IMG/VR virus record: IMGVR_UViG_3300021963_000063
Span: 32,731-96,730 of that record
Reading direction: 5' to 3' (one strand)
Origin: a virus
Length of the DNA stretch: 64,000 nucleotides
Shown: positions 37,268 to 45,577 of the stretch, in pieces
Layout of the letters: each line of letters starts with the position of its first letter
Numbering within the stretch: position 1 is the stretch's first letter
Position numbers and translations under genes: made by a program
Notes under the pieces: generated by a model
The model's database searches: none
What the model was told of the DNA's origin: nothing
Seen by the model: the letters and a program-made list of their open reading frames with translations, nothing else

Positions 37268-37990
37268 TTATGATTTAGTATAATCATATGTAAGGATAAG
37301 GGAAGTAACAAATTTAGGCTTAAAGCTATCAACTCTTTTTTCGTCAATCATATAGTTTGACTGCTCACATTTGATAAACTTAAACTTAATTTCATCATCT
37401 TGAATATAGTCATTTACTGACTGAGCTGAAATATCAAATTTCTTCAATGTTTCATAGATAAAGTTTCTAAAATAGTAAATTTGAGGCAACTCTCCAACTA
37501 TAGTGTAGACAGCTTTTTCGCAGTCAATAAACCACTGGGTATTGGTTGGTGGGGTAAATAGGAAATCATAGATTACGAAAGGTGTAATGTCTGTATTTGC
37601 ACCAGAGTTTTCTGCTACTGGGTAGAATGGAAAAAGACCTATTTCTTTGACTGTTCCACCACCTGATGCACTTGATCCAAGATTTGGTCTTGCAATGGTA
37701 AAAGTGGTTGGGGTTGGTGTGGATAAAACTCTATGGTTTTTATCATAATAGGCATTAACTCCAGAAATCTTACACAACTGATTTGCTATGACTCCATGAT
37801 CTGAGGTAGTTGTAACTGTAGAAATTTCACCAGAAGAGGTGATTCCAGATACGGTTGACGTTGTTCCATTTAACGAATAGTTTTCAACATTTATAACTCC
37901 AGTATCTATAACATTTCCATCAACAAGACCTGATGCTAGGTCCCAGATGTACTTGTTAATAAGTTGTATTGGTAGCTTATTATAAGTCAT
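37268..37990 (-). CDS. Tail terminator/neck protein with FCCH-like insertion
   Basis: A 240-aa protein just upstream of the tail tube gene, where the tail terminator normally lies. The N-terminal INKYIWDLASGL and the C-terminal half (IYYFRNFIYETLKKFDIS, then FVTSLILTYDYT) would form the terminator fold. Residues 47-116 look like an inserted FCCH-like beta module (TVTTTSDHGVIANQLCKISG, closing in GGGTVKEI). Function from gene order; the insertion is unusual. Confidence 0.6.
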   Translation of the reverse strand: MTYNKLPIQLINKYIWDLASGLVDGNVIDTGVINVENYSLNGTTSTVSGITSSGEISTVTTTSDHGVIANQLCKISGVNAYYDKNHRVLSTPTPTTFTIARPNLGSSASGGGTVKEIGLFPFYPVAENSGANTDITPFVIYDFLFTPPTNTQWFIDCEKAVYTIVGELPQIYYFRNFIYETLKKFDISAQSVNDYIQDDEIKFKFIKCEQSNYMIDEKRVDSFKPKFVTSLILTYDYTKS

Positions 37991-38718
37991 TACCTTAGTC
38001 TCCTAACAATTGAGTTGGCTGATTTTGCTGCTTCTGATGCCATACCCTCTATTCTACCAGCAGACACCCTAGCAAGTGCAATTCTTGATTCGTTTGATAT
38101 TCCATTTTCTATTCTTTCAAAGAATCCTAATTCTTTTAATGCTGAAGGTCCCATTGATGTCATAAATATGTTAAAAGTTTCTACAAATGATCCAGCAACA
38201 TCTTCTCCACCTGGCTCAGCAACAAAAACTGTTTTCTTTGAGTAGAACTCACCCTCATACTCAAATCTTAGGTATTCAGCATTTCTTGCAGTAATTGTTA
38301 ACGGTATCTGATTTTCCATAACATATGCCTTATTTTTAAACACATATCCACTTTCTGGTGGAATTCTTGAAGGCTTAAAATTATATACAAGAGATGGCTT
38401 GGTTGCGGATGTAGATATACTGGACTCAAATAGCCTACCCGTTTTGTCTCCTACCATTCCAGGCTCATAGACGTGATGAAATTTTGAATAGTTCATTCTT
38501 GCTAGATTATCCACATACGCTTCAAAATAGGTAGCAAGCATTTTTAATCCTGCAATCTGAATTCTAGGCTTATCTTGGTTATTTATTCTATTAATGAGTT
38601 CTGAATTAAATAAAACACTAGCAGCGATTTTTTCTGTTATGTTGCCTGTTCGTATGTGTTTTCTATATTTAGGCTTTGTGAGGGCTCTGAGAGCTCCTGT
38701 GTCTATACTTCTAGCCAT
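37990..38718 (-). CDS. Neck / tail completion protein
   Basis: A 242-aa basic protein between the presumed head-tail stopper and the tail terminator, the position of HK97 gp10-like tail completion proteins. Long helices (AGLKMLATYFEAYVDNLARM) and a C-terminal Arg-rich helix (AKSANSIVRRLR) are visible. It overlaps both neighbours by one base. Family assignment is positional. Confidence 0.55.
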   Translation of the reverse strand: MARSIDTGALRALTKPKYRKHIRTGNITEKIAASVLFNSELINRINNQDKPRIQIAGLKMLATYFEAYVDNLARMNYSKFHHVYEPGMVGDKTGRLFESSISTSATKPSLVYNFKPSRIPPESGYVFKNKAYVMENQIPLTITARNAEYLRFEYEGEFYSKKTVFVAEPGGEDVAGSFVETFNIFMTSMGPSALKELGFFERIENGISNESRIALARVSAGRIEGMASEAAKSANSIVRRLR

Positions 38719-39161
38719 TACTCTGTCTCCAGAGTTTGGATTTCCTGTCTATAAAGAACGGTTTCATATTCTAGTACTCTGCCATCAAAATCAATAATAG
38801 GGGTACTACCACGAGGTTCAAAAATAGTTGCTCCATTTACACCACCACTTGTTGTAATGACTCCAGATTCGCTCCAGATGACTCCAGAGGCATTTCTAAT
38901 TGATACCACCCTGTCTTCAGAGCTAATAGGATTTGCTGTTCTTACTTTTACGATATTACTAACTGCAGTTAAATAATTTTTAATGTCAACAGCACTAGAG
39001 TTTTGAGAGATTGTATCTCTTACAATTCCTTTTGCCAAGCAGTTAACTGTGCTAGATAGTGTCCAGATATTTTGAAAGGTTCCACTATTAACGTCCTGAA
39101 TTTTTCTAGGACTATAGATATCTGCTTTCATTGTATAGGAGGCGTGAGATAAGCAACTCAT
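38718..39161 (-). CDS. Head-tail connector/stopper-like protein
   Basis: A 147-aa beta-rich protein in the neck gene cluster. The C-terminal part (STPIIDFDGRVLEYETVLYRQEIQ) resembles the end of head-tail joining proteins. It may start at MKADIYSPRK (residue 11) instead of residue 1. Assigned by size and gene order. Confidence 0.5.
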   Translation of the reverse strand: MSCLSHASYTMKADIYSPRKIQDVNSGTFQNIWTLSSTVNCLAKGIVRDTISQNSSAVDIKNYLTAVSNIVKVRTANPISSEDRVVSIRNASGVIWSESGVITTSGGVNGATIFEPRGSTPIIDFDGRVLEYETVLYRQEIQTLETE

Positions 39162-39164
39162 TTG

Positions 39165-40313
39165 TTATACCGCCCATAGGTCAAATCTATTATACTGAGA
39201 TATCAAAGACTCAACTAAAATGCTTCCAATTCCATTTCCTGGCATAAACTCAACAGTATATGCATCATTTTTAACTGACTTAACTCCACGATTTTTATAA
39301 TTAAAGTCTGAACATAACATATCGTTAACAAGCTCAAGTGTTGCTAGATTAATATCATTTGGAATATACTTCCATCCATATTCTCCACGAATTAGATAAA
39401 GACTGTTTCTTTCAAAGTATCCTGCTGAATTAATTACGCTGGTATCTGACCACTCAATAATATTTGCACCTTCCCAGACAACCTTTAAGCTATTCTTTCC
39501 GTTTGTGACTGCAAATGGGTAATCTAAAAGGTTAATTTCTGGGTCTGCTGTAGTATCATAAATAACTTCATCATCTTTAATAATCTTGTCAAATGATTCA
39601 ATTCTTTGACCAATAAATAGTACATCTGATCCTTGACCAAGGGTTCCTACGGTTTTATATTTAAATGTAAAATCATCACTAATTTTTGAATTAATATATA
39701 GTCTTGCTCTTCTTTCTAATTTAGTAAGTTCTGCTTCTGTAATTTCACCAAAACCTGGATCTAATGCTACGATTGTAAGACCTGCATGTTCTGCAAGTTC
39801 TACTGTTGTTGCATATGGTCTAATTAGACTTACATAAATTTCATCTTCTGTATAAGAAGAAGCATCAATAATCTGAAGTTCAATTTTAAGTCTTCTATCA
39901 TATGTGGTAACTTCTTGATCTAAAACTAAGTTAAAATCAGTTGTTATTTGCAAGGCTGTACCAGATTGGGTGGCTGTTGCAGTTCCTGTGGTTGTATCAG
40001 TTATAGTAAATTGTGAGTCTGATCTAGTTGCAATTGTAACATTTGACTTATTAAGGCTTGATCCAGTTGTTGTGGATAGTCCAGTAATTGTAACTACATC
40101 ACCAACCGCAAATGTGTTTGATGCAGTGTAAGTGATAGTTGTTCCATTTCCAGATGCTCCTGTTACTGTTGCTCTTTTTACCAGTGATTCATCTGACTGA
40201 ACATATTCTTCTAGATCTAGGTCATATACACTAAAAACAACTGCGTCTGTGCCTGATGGGGCTGTATATGGAATAGTTACAATATCTCCATCTGACCTTA
40301 AGTATTCTTTCAT
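39165..40313 (-). CDS. Head-tail adaptor-like protein with FCCH-like insertion
   Basis: A 382-aa protein. The region after residue 180 (LTKLERRARLYINSKISDD, then a mixed fold with LATLELVNDMLCSDFN) looks like the helical head-tail connector (gp6/adaptor) core. The N-terminal 125 residues are beta-rich and hold an FCCH-like module at 47-124 (TASNTFAVGDVVTITGLSTT). It is about twice as long as simple adaptors, because of these additions. Overlaps the gene upstream by one base. Confidence 0.58.
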   Translation of the reverse strand: MKEYLRSDGDIVTIPYTAPSGTDAVVFSVYDLDLEEYVQSDESLVKRATVTGASGNGTTITYTASNTFAVGDVVTITGLSTTTGSSLNKSNVTIATRSDSQFTITDTTTGTATATQSGTALQITTDFNLVLDQEVTTYDRRLKIELQIIDASSYTEDEIYVSLIRPYATTVELAEHAGLTIVALDPGFGEITEAELTKLERRARLYINSKISDDFTFKYKTVGTLGQGSDVLFIGQRIESFDKIIKDDEVIYDTTADPEINLLDYPFAVTNGKNSLKVVWEGANIIEWSDTSVINSAGYFERNSLYLIRGEYGWKYIPNDINLATLELVNDMLCSDFNYKNRGVKSVKNDAYTVEFMPGNGIGSILVESLISQYNRFDLWAV

Positions 40314-40735
40314 TAAACATTTACACCATAGAATGTTGCAACTTCTTCTGGGGTAGCCTCCCTAACTTCGTCTTTTGCTCTTCTTAAGATATCGTCTGCA
40401 ACTGATCTTGAGAATGTCTTGAATGGTTCATCAATTGTAAAAACAATTCCGTTTCCAACATTATAAGCACCTCTTGGGTATACCATTTTTAGTACAACCT
40501 TTTCTTGGGTTTTTGTTTCAACTGGTTCTTTTTCTACAACCACAATTTCTTTTTCTACTTTTTCTGCTTCTTTAATGCCAAAGGCATCTTCTAATTCTTT
40601 TGCATATTTTTCTTCTGTAATCCCTGCTTTTTCAATAAGCTTGATAATATCAGCTTTCTTAGCAGCTTTTGGATATTCAATATCATACATCATGCAGATG
40701 CTTTTTAATTCATAAACTGTTTTTTCGTTAAACAC
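40313..40735 (-). CDS. Head-associated protein with SAP/HeH-like domain
   Basis: A 140-aa protein starting with GTG after AGGAGG. Residues 5-36 resemble a HeH/SAP-type DNA-binding helix-extension-helix (VYELKSICMMYDIEYPKAAK). A Glu/Lys/Val-rich linker near 60-85 leads to a beta region containing YPRGAYNVGNGIVF and a final helix. Lying just after the capsid gene, it may be a head completion or decoration protein that contacts DNA; inference. Confidence 0.5.
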   Translation of the reverse strand: MFNEKTVYELKSICMMYDIEYPKAAKKADIIKLIEKAGITEEKYAKELEDAFGIKEAEKVEKEIVVVEKEPVETKTQEKVVLKMVYPRGAYNVGNGIVFTIDEPFKTFSRSVADDILRRAKDEVREATPEEVATFYGVNV

Positions 40736-40753
40736 AAAATCCTCCTATCATAA

Positions 40754-40759
40754 ATTATA
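40754..40759 (-). promoter_or_regulatory. Possible -10 element after capsid terminator
   Basis: TATAAT on the minus strand lies just past the capsid terminator and about 19 bp before the GTG of the next gene. The upstream region is the terminator hairpin, so a true -35 is not evident. It may restart transcription for neck genes. Confidence 0.35.
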
Positions 40760-40769
40760 CACTAAAAGT

Positions 40770-40801
40770 AAAACAGGGGCTACCGAAGTAGCCCCTGTTT
40801 T
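40770..40801 (-). terminator. Strong intrinsic terminator after major capsid gene
   Basis: A 14-bp stem (AAAACAGGGGCTAC and complement) closed by a TTCG tetraloop on the minus strand, followed by TTTTACTTTTAG. It begins 12 bp after the capsid stop. UUCG loops are exceptionally stable, so this is a textbook intrinsic terminator or RNA 3'-end stabiliser. It would allow far more capsid RNA than downstream neck RNA. Confidence 0.9.
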
Positions 40802-40812
40802 TAATAGATAGA

Positions 40813-41862
40813 TTAGCTGGCACGAGTTGCGTATGCAATCGCTGACTTTTCTTCTACTGCTACACCCATACGGACGTATACTGTGTACTCTACTGTGTCC
40901 TTCTTTGGCTTGAATTCACGATGTACGGTTACATCACGCTGGAAGCCCCAGATTCTGTTGCTTGGTAGAGTTAGATCAACATAGTTGTCTGGATACAAAG
41001 GTACTTCTACAACTGGCAATCCGAAGATCAGGTATTGTGCACCTGCGGATCCACCAACTTGTGGAATTACACCATCGATTACACGAGTTGCAACCATATC
41101 TGGAACTGTTCCGATGTTTCTCAACTCGGAAAGCAATTCTGATAGATGCTTGCTATTCATGTAGAACTTTAGGTCCTGACGGCGAGCCTTGAACTTACGA
41201 GGCAATGCATTGTAGATTGCTTCGATAGCGTCCAAACCAAGTGTCGTTGTAGAACCATCGCTTGATTCAGGAGTAGACTCCCAAATGTTAGTCATTGTTG
41301 CTGACGCAGCAGCTGCTTCGTGAGCACCTGCATATGTTGCATCAAGAGTCTGACGATAGAACCCTGCAAGGGTGTTATTGTAAGAACCATCTCCTGATGT
41401 AGCTGGACGACCATTGATAGCAATGTCCTCAAGATCGTTTCCGAACTGAGTTGCCATCAAGCGAACGATGTGATCTTCTAGCTGTTCACCTTCAATGTTA
41501 TCCTCTAGGGATTCTGTTGAAAGTTCGTAGTCTAGACGGAACTTTGTTGTTGTAAGTTCGATCTTAGTGAACGCTGGAGCTGAATTGCTTCCTGTATCCT
41601 CAGCCTGGGTTGCCTTAGCAACTAGGCGTGAACCAACACGAACCTTATCAAGTTCCATTGTATTAGCTCTCATTACAACTCTACGACCATCATTGGCGAG
41701 AACCATCTCGTCAAAAATGTAGTCAATGAATTGGCGTGACTGCTCTGGGTTAAGTACACCACCCTCGTTTGTGCTAACATCAAAAGATGTCATTGCACCT
41801 GGGGATTCCAGTGGAGAGATTACTGTACCACTTGCTGCAGCCTTTTCGATAATATCACTCAT
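40813..41862 (-). CDS. Major capsid protein (HK97 fold)
   Basis: A 349-aa capsid subunit following the protease/scaffold gene. Typical regions include the E-loop/spine portion (TKFRLDYELSTESLEDNIEGEQ, continuing as ATQFGNDLEDIAINGRP) and P-domain strands near 240-290, ending VYVRMGVAVEEKSAIAYATRAS. GC and codon use look higher than in the neighbours, as expected for a highly expressed gene. AAGGTG lies about 12 bases before the ATG. A strong terminator follows. Confidence 0.9.
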   Translation of the reverse strand: MSDIIEKAAASGTVISPLESPGAMTSFDVSTNEGGVLNPEQSRQFIDYIFDEMVLANDGRRVVMRANTMELDKVRVGSRLVAKATQAEDTGSNSAPAFTKIELTTTKFRLDYELSTESLEDNIEGEQLEDHIVRLMATQFGNDLEDIAINGRPATSGDGSYNNTLAGFYRQTLDATYAGAHEAAAASATMTNIWESTPESSDGSTTTLGLDAIEAIYNALPRKFKARRQDLKFYMNSKHLSELLSELRNIGTVPDMVATRVIDGVIPQVGGSAGAQYLIFGLPVVEVPLYPDNYVDLTLPSNRIWGFQRDVTVHREFKPKKDTVEYTVYVRMGVAVEEKSAIAYATRAS

Positions 41863-41889
41863 TTTATTTATTTCACCTTCTTTTCCTTT

Positions 41890-43602
41890 TTAATTTAGGT
41901 ATTCTGCGGAGCCGAGGAAGCGTCCACCCCATACTGACTTGCGTAGTATGGTAGTCTGTTCTGGAGCATTTTCCAATTCTCCAGACTTCTTTACGGCTGT
42001 GTCTGACTCAACCGAGTCAACTCTGGAATTTAGATTTTCCAAAGTGCTTTTAACATCAGCCAAAGCTTTGTTTAACTCTTCATTTTTATCTGCAAGAGCC
42101 TTTGTTACTTCTGCAACAGAAGATGCTACCTCATTGATAGCGTTTGTATTTGTTGCAGTATTCGTTGAAATTGTTTCTGAAATGAAGTTTTTAATCTCGT
42201 CAAGAGCCTTAGCCATATCAGTTACCTCACCGTTATCGGTGGAGGCTACTGTAGCTTCAACATTTTCTGAATCGGATTTTTCAACAGATTCCTCTGCTGG
42301 TGCTTCTACTACTGGAGCTTCTTCAACTGGAGCTTCCTCTGCAACTTCTGCAGACTCTTCAACAACTTCATCAACTACAACATCTTCAGCTACTTCATCA
42401 GACTTAACAATATCTTCATTGGTCTCTACGACCTCTGTATTTTCAGCCACTTCAACACCTCCTTCATTTTGTTGGTAGGCAACTGATTCTAAGTCAACTG
42501 CCATTTTTACTACTTCTGATTGTAGCAAACCTGTGGTTACACCTAAAGATTTGGCAACTTTTGCTGCCCAAGATCTTAGTGTATTCATTCTATGTCCTAC
42601 TGTGGTATCGGATGGCTTCCAAGAATTACCATCCTTTTGATAAACTCTAATAGCAACTGCTGGATCTTCTGGAGTTCCAGTAATAGTAACATTAGAGTTT
42701 GGTACTTTTATTTTACCATTAGTTACTACTCTTGTTACTTTACCTCTTGCTGTGCCACCTGAAGAGTTCCATTGTACAAAATCTCCTACAGAGTATTTTG
42801 CCTTTAGTAGTTCGTCTTCTAATTCATTTTGTTCTGGATACTTATTTGGTGTTTCTTCATTAGTAACAACATTATCCTGTGACTTTTGAAGTAAAGCAAA
42901 TACTGCTTTTGTTACTTCTTCTTTTGACACTTCATCAATCCATCCAATTGATGTTAAATCACAGTCGCAATTAGCACATTTGTGTGATTCGTTTTCATCA
43001 ACGTAGGCAAGCTCGTCTGTCTCGCACCAGAATACGTTTTGAATATTTGATTTGTTAAAAATTCCTGTTGCAATGTCCCCATTGTCTGTTTTTTGAATTG
43101 AAAAAATATTTGCTAGGTGATTTGCAGGGGAATCAACAAGGGATAGCTCAACCAAGTCATAGTCCTTAATAATTCTTACTGAGTTCTTTGATTCTCCATC
43201 TAGAACGCTTTCTGAATCTTTTACATTTCCACCAATTGAAAATCCTGTTAGGGTTCCATCAAGAACCATTTCCCATACTTCTTGAGCACCCTTAGAAACA
43301 TATGTATCTACATATACACCGCTATATTGCTTGTTTGTATTTGGATCAAAGAAAGTTTCTGTTCTAAAGTTTACAACTTTACCTGCTGGAATTGGCTGGT
43401 GCATAAGGCGAACATTTCCTCTAAAGTTTTCAAAAGCTCTGCGTGAAGCCTCTGCTGTAACACGATCACCTTGACGGTCAATATTATCAAGTGTGGCAAA
43501 GCCAGAAACAATTCTTTTTTCTACATCTACCTTTGAGATAGGCATGGTAAGCGTAACTTGATTACCATTAGTAGTAAGGGATGCCTTTTGTAAATCTACC
43601 AT
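41890..43602 (-). CDS. Capsid maturation protease with zinc, Tudor-like and scaffold domains
   Basis: A 570-aa fusion. Residues 20-170 are a U35-type prohead protease: catalytic His in RLMHQPIP (about 68) and Ser in TGFSIGG (about 122), with ELSLVDSPAN near 152-161. A zinc-knuckle-like group (C193, CANCDC near 209-214) follows. Residues 270-340 (YSVGDFVQWNSSGGTARGKV) resemble the HVA1/DUF2945 Tudor-like domain. A Glu/Val/Ala-rich acidic tract at 375-450 and a coiled coil at 470-545 fit an internal scaffold. Processing probably removes the scaffold during maturation. Confidence 0.85.
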   Translation of the reverse strand: MVDLQKASLTTNGNQVTLTMPISKVDVEKRIVSGFATLDNIDRQGDRVTAEASRRAFENFRGNVRLMHQPIPAGKVVNFRTETFFDPNTNKQYSGVYVDTYVSKGAQEVWEMVLDGTLTGFSIGGNVKDSESVLDGESKNSVRIIKDYDLVELSLVDSPANHLANIFSIQKTDNGDIATGIFNKSNIQNVFWCETDELAYVDENESHKCANCDCDLTSIGWIDEVSKEEVTKAVFALLQKSQDNVVTNEETPNKYPEQNELEDELLKAKYSVGDFVQWNSSGGTARGKVTRVVTNGKIKVPNSNVTITGTPEDPAVAIRVYQKDGNSWKPSDTTVGHRMNTLRSWAAKVAKSLGVTTGLLQSEVVKMAVDLESVAYQQNEGGVEVAENTEVVETNEDIVKSDEVAEDVVVDEVVEESAEVAEEAPVEEAPVVEAPAEESVEKSDSENVEATVASTDNGEVTDMAKALDEIKNFISETISTNTATNTNAINEVASSVAEVTKALADKNEELNKALADVKSTLENLNSRVDSVESDTAVKKSGELENAPEQTTILRKSVWGGRFLGSAEYLN

Positions 43603-43640
43603 AACAATTCTAATTATATAACATATTTGTTATTATAGTG

Positions 43641-45209
43641 TTATGCTTGTTGTCTACCTTCACCTTGAGGTACTCTAGCACCTGTTCCAGTATCTGCTGC
43701 ATTGGCTTCTCTTTGCTGATCTCTTAACCTATTTCCATTAGCTTGGGCTCTTTGTTCTGCCTGACCTTGTGCAGTTAATTGCACTGGTTCATCGCCTGTT
43801 GGCAATGCAGTCATACCCTTTCTTGATCTAACTTCATTAGGAAGATATACTCCCATTCTTAGATAACGCTCATCAATCTTTGATTGAGTATCTTCATCTG
43901 TAAGAGTAAGTTCATTAAATTTAAGCTTAAACATATCAGTTTTTTCTGAAACAATTCTGTTTACAGACTTTTCTAAAGTATCTTGTTCTGGACGACATAC
44001 CTGATCCTTAAAGGTTCTATCTGCTTCACGAGCATTCGCTAAAGATATATTTTCAGCAGTTCCAACTTTTGAAATTGGAACACGATGTGCCATAAGAATT
44101 TCACTAAGGTTTGTTTTTCTGTAGTTATTAAATGAAGAATCTTGAATTCCATTTTCTACTGCTTCCATCTTTACATCAATCTTTTGACCATTCTCATCAC
44201 CAGGAATTGGGATTACGAGGGTTCTATGGGATTGACCACGAAGGTTATTTTGGAAGAATTCAAATAACTTTGCTTCTGCATCTTTTGATAACTTTGCTCC
44301 CTTGATCCAGAATATGTATCTGGGAGTTGCTTTGTTTTCAAAGTATTCAAGATTAAATCTTGATGCAAATTCTGTACCTGCCATTGCATTTTTTGCTGCA
44401 ACGATAGGTGGAATTCCGTAATAAGTGTTTGTTGGTGTGTAAGACTTTAAGTGAATAATTTCATTTGGACGAGCATCCGCACCAACTGGATTTGGTTGAG
44501 ATAGGTCTTGAAAGTTTCTAAAGAATACTGCTTTACCATTTACGATTTGAACAAATCCATCACGAAGTCTACGGATACGAACAGTTGCTGCAGGAATGTG
44601 ACCAATATAGCCAATCTCTCCTGTTACCTTACGACCAATTTCTAGGTATCCATTTCCAGTTGCTTCTTTATCAATGTATGCTTTTACAAGAGTTGCGGTA
44701 AATGTATCTTCATCATTTCTTGATTCTAGCCACTCTTCAATTTCAAGCTTAGTTCTATCAAGCTTGCGTCTTCTTCTAGAAAGTTGATCCTTGTCTGTGG
44801 TTTCTTCAAGCATCTGCAAAACCTGTAGTGTTGGCTCTAGATTATAACCAAGACCTACAATGTTTGCAACCTTAGCATTAATTGCAGCAAAGTTTGCTGC
44901 TGAAACTTCATAAATTCTTGATAGAGAAATTAAGTTATATGGAGGCTCTACAACATCAAATAGACCATAGCCATACTTGTCTGGAACCAGTTGCTTAGAT
45001 TCTGATTCATCTCCATTTAGAGAGTTTTGATCTGCTTTTTCTAACTTTCTTTTAGCATTTCTTTTAAAGTTATGACCAAGACCTGACAACTTCATTAAGT
45101 CATCTGGCTTCTTACTAAAATCATCTGTGTCGTTATTATTAATAAGAGAATTAGACTTTACTGTATCAAGTCCAATATCTCTACCACTAATTTCCTGCAT
45201 TTCGTGCAT
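43641..45209 (-). CDS. Portal protein
   Basis: A 522-aa portal of the HK97/PBSX kind. Recognisable pieces are FDVVEPPYNLISLSRIYEVS near residue 90, DKEATGNGYLEIGR near 185, IIHLKSYTPTNTYYGIPPI near 250-268 (the Y-G-x-P motif) and the C-terminal helical crown LSEILMAHRVPISKV near 360. The start overlaps the preceding gene by 23 nt, with GAGAGG about 11 bases upstream. It forms the dodecameric DNA gate contacted by terminase. Confidence 0.9.
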   Translation of the reverse strand: MHEMQEISGRDIGLDTVKSNSLINNNDTDDFSKKPDDLMKLSGLGHNFKRNAKRKLEKADQNSLNGDESESKQLVPDKYGYGLFDVVEPPYNLISLSRIYEVSAANFAAINAKVANIVGLGYNLEPTLQVLQMLEETTDKDQLSRRRRKLDRTKLEIEEWLESRNDEDTFTATLVKAYIDKEATGNGYLEIGRKVTGEIGYIGHIPAATVRIRRLRDGFVQIVNGKAVFFRNFQDLSQPNPVGADARPNEIIHLKSYTPTNTYYGIPPIVAAKNAMAGTEFASRFNLEYFENKATPRYIFWIKGAKLSKDAEAKLFEFFQNNLRGQSHRTLVIPIPGDENGQKIDVKMEAVENGIQDSSFNNYRKTNLSEILMAHRVPISKVGTAENISLANAREADRTFKDQVCRPEQDTLEKSVNRIVSEKTDMFKLKFNELTLTDEDTQSKIDERYLRMGVYLPNEVRSRKGMTALPTGDEPVQLTAQGQAEQRAQANGNRLRDQQREANAADTGTGARVPQGEGRQQA

Positions 45210-45528
45210 TGTGGAACACCTCTCTCCAGTTGTCTGTGTCTCCGTATGGAGTTAGACCTTCTGCCATTCTATCAATATCTTCTTGAGCCTGAGTATCAGA
45301 AGACCTACCAACACCTGGCATAAATACGGCTTTTCCTTCTGGTTTACCCCAGTATGCTGCTGCATCTGCAAGTTGTTTCATCTTTTGAATATCATATTTG
45401 CGAGCAGGTACGTTTAGAGTATTACCCTGATCGTCCTGAAAGTTAGATCCGTTTGGCAGTTGCCATACATAAATTCCATATTCTGCATTGCTTTGTACTG
45501 CTTGTACTTTGTTTTTAGGTTTTGACAT
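45187..45528 (-). CDS. Hypothetical protein preceding portal, leaderless start
   Basis: A 113-aa protein with an N-terminal WQLPNGSNFQDDQGN segment and a C-terminal DTDNWREVFHNARN. Genes of this size often precede portal in related actinophages, but function is unknown. The ATG lies six bases after a TATCAT -10, so the mRNA probably starts at the ATG. No ribosome binding site is present. Confidence 0.62.
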   Translation of the reverse strand: MSKPKNKVQAVQSNAEYGIYVWQLPNGSNFQDDQGNTLNVPARKYDIQKMKQLADAAAYWGKPEGKAVFMPGVGRSSDTQAQEDIDRMAEGLTPYGDTDNWREVFHNARNAGN

Positions 45529-45534
45529 ACCACA

Positions 45535-45543
45535 ATGATACCA
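45535..45543 (-). promoter_or_regulatory. Extended -10 promoter giving a leaderless head-gene mRNA
   Basis: Leftward TGG-TATCAT followed by six bases and then the ATG at 45528. A TTGACA exists further upstream but 28 bp away, so it is probably not the -35 used. Position suggests a dedicated promoter for the portal/protease/capsid genes. Confidence 0.6.
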
Positions 45544-45577
45544 TTTTTTAAATCTTATTGCTAGTACTTGTCAAAAA

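Noticed and set aside
41939-42478. Rightward 179-aa open frame across the capsid protease gene
   Set aside because: It is the mirror of the protease gene's repetitive Glu/Val/Ala codons (giving Ser/Thr repeats), has no promoter or ribosome binding site, and lies wholly inside a well-supported leftward gene.
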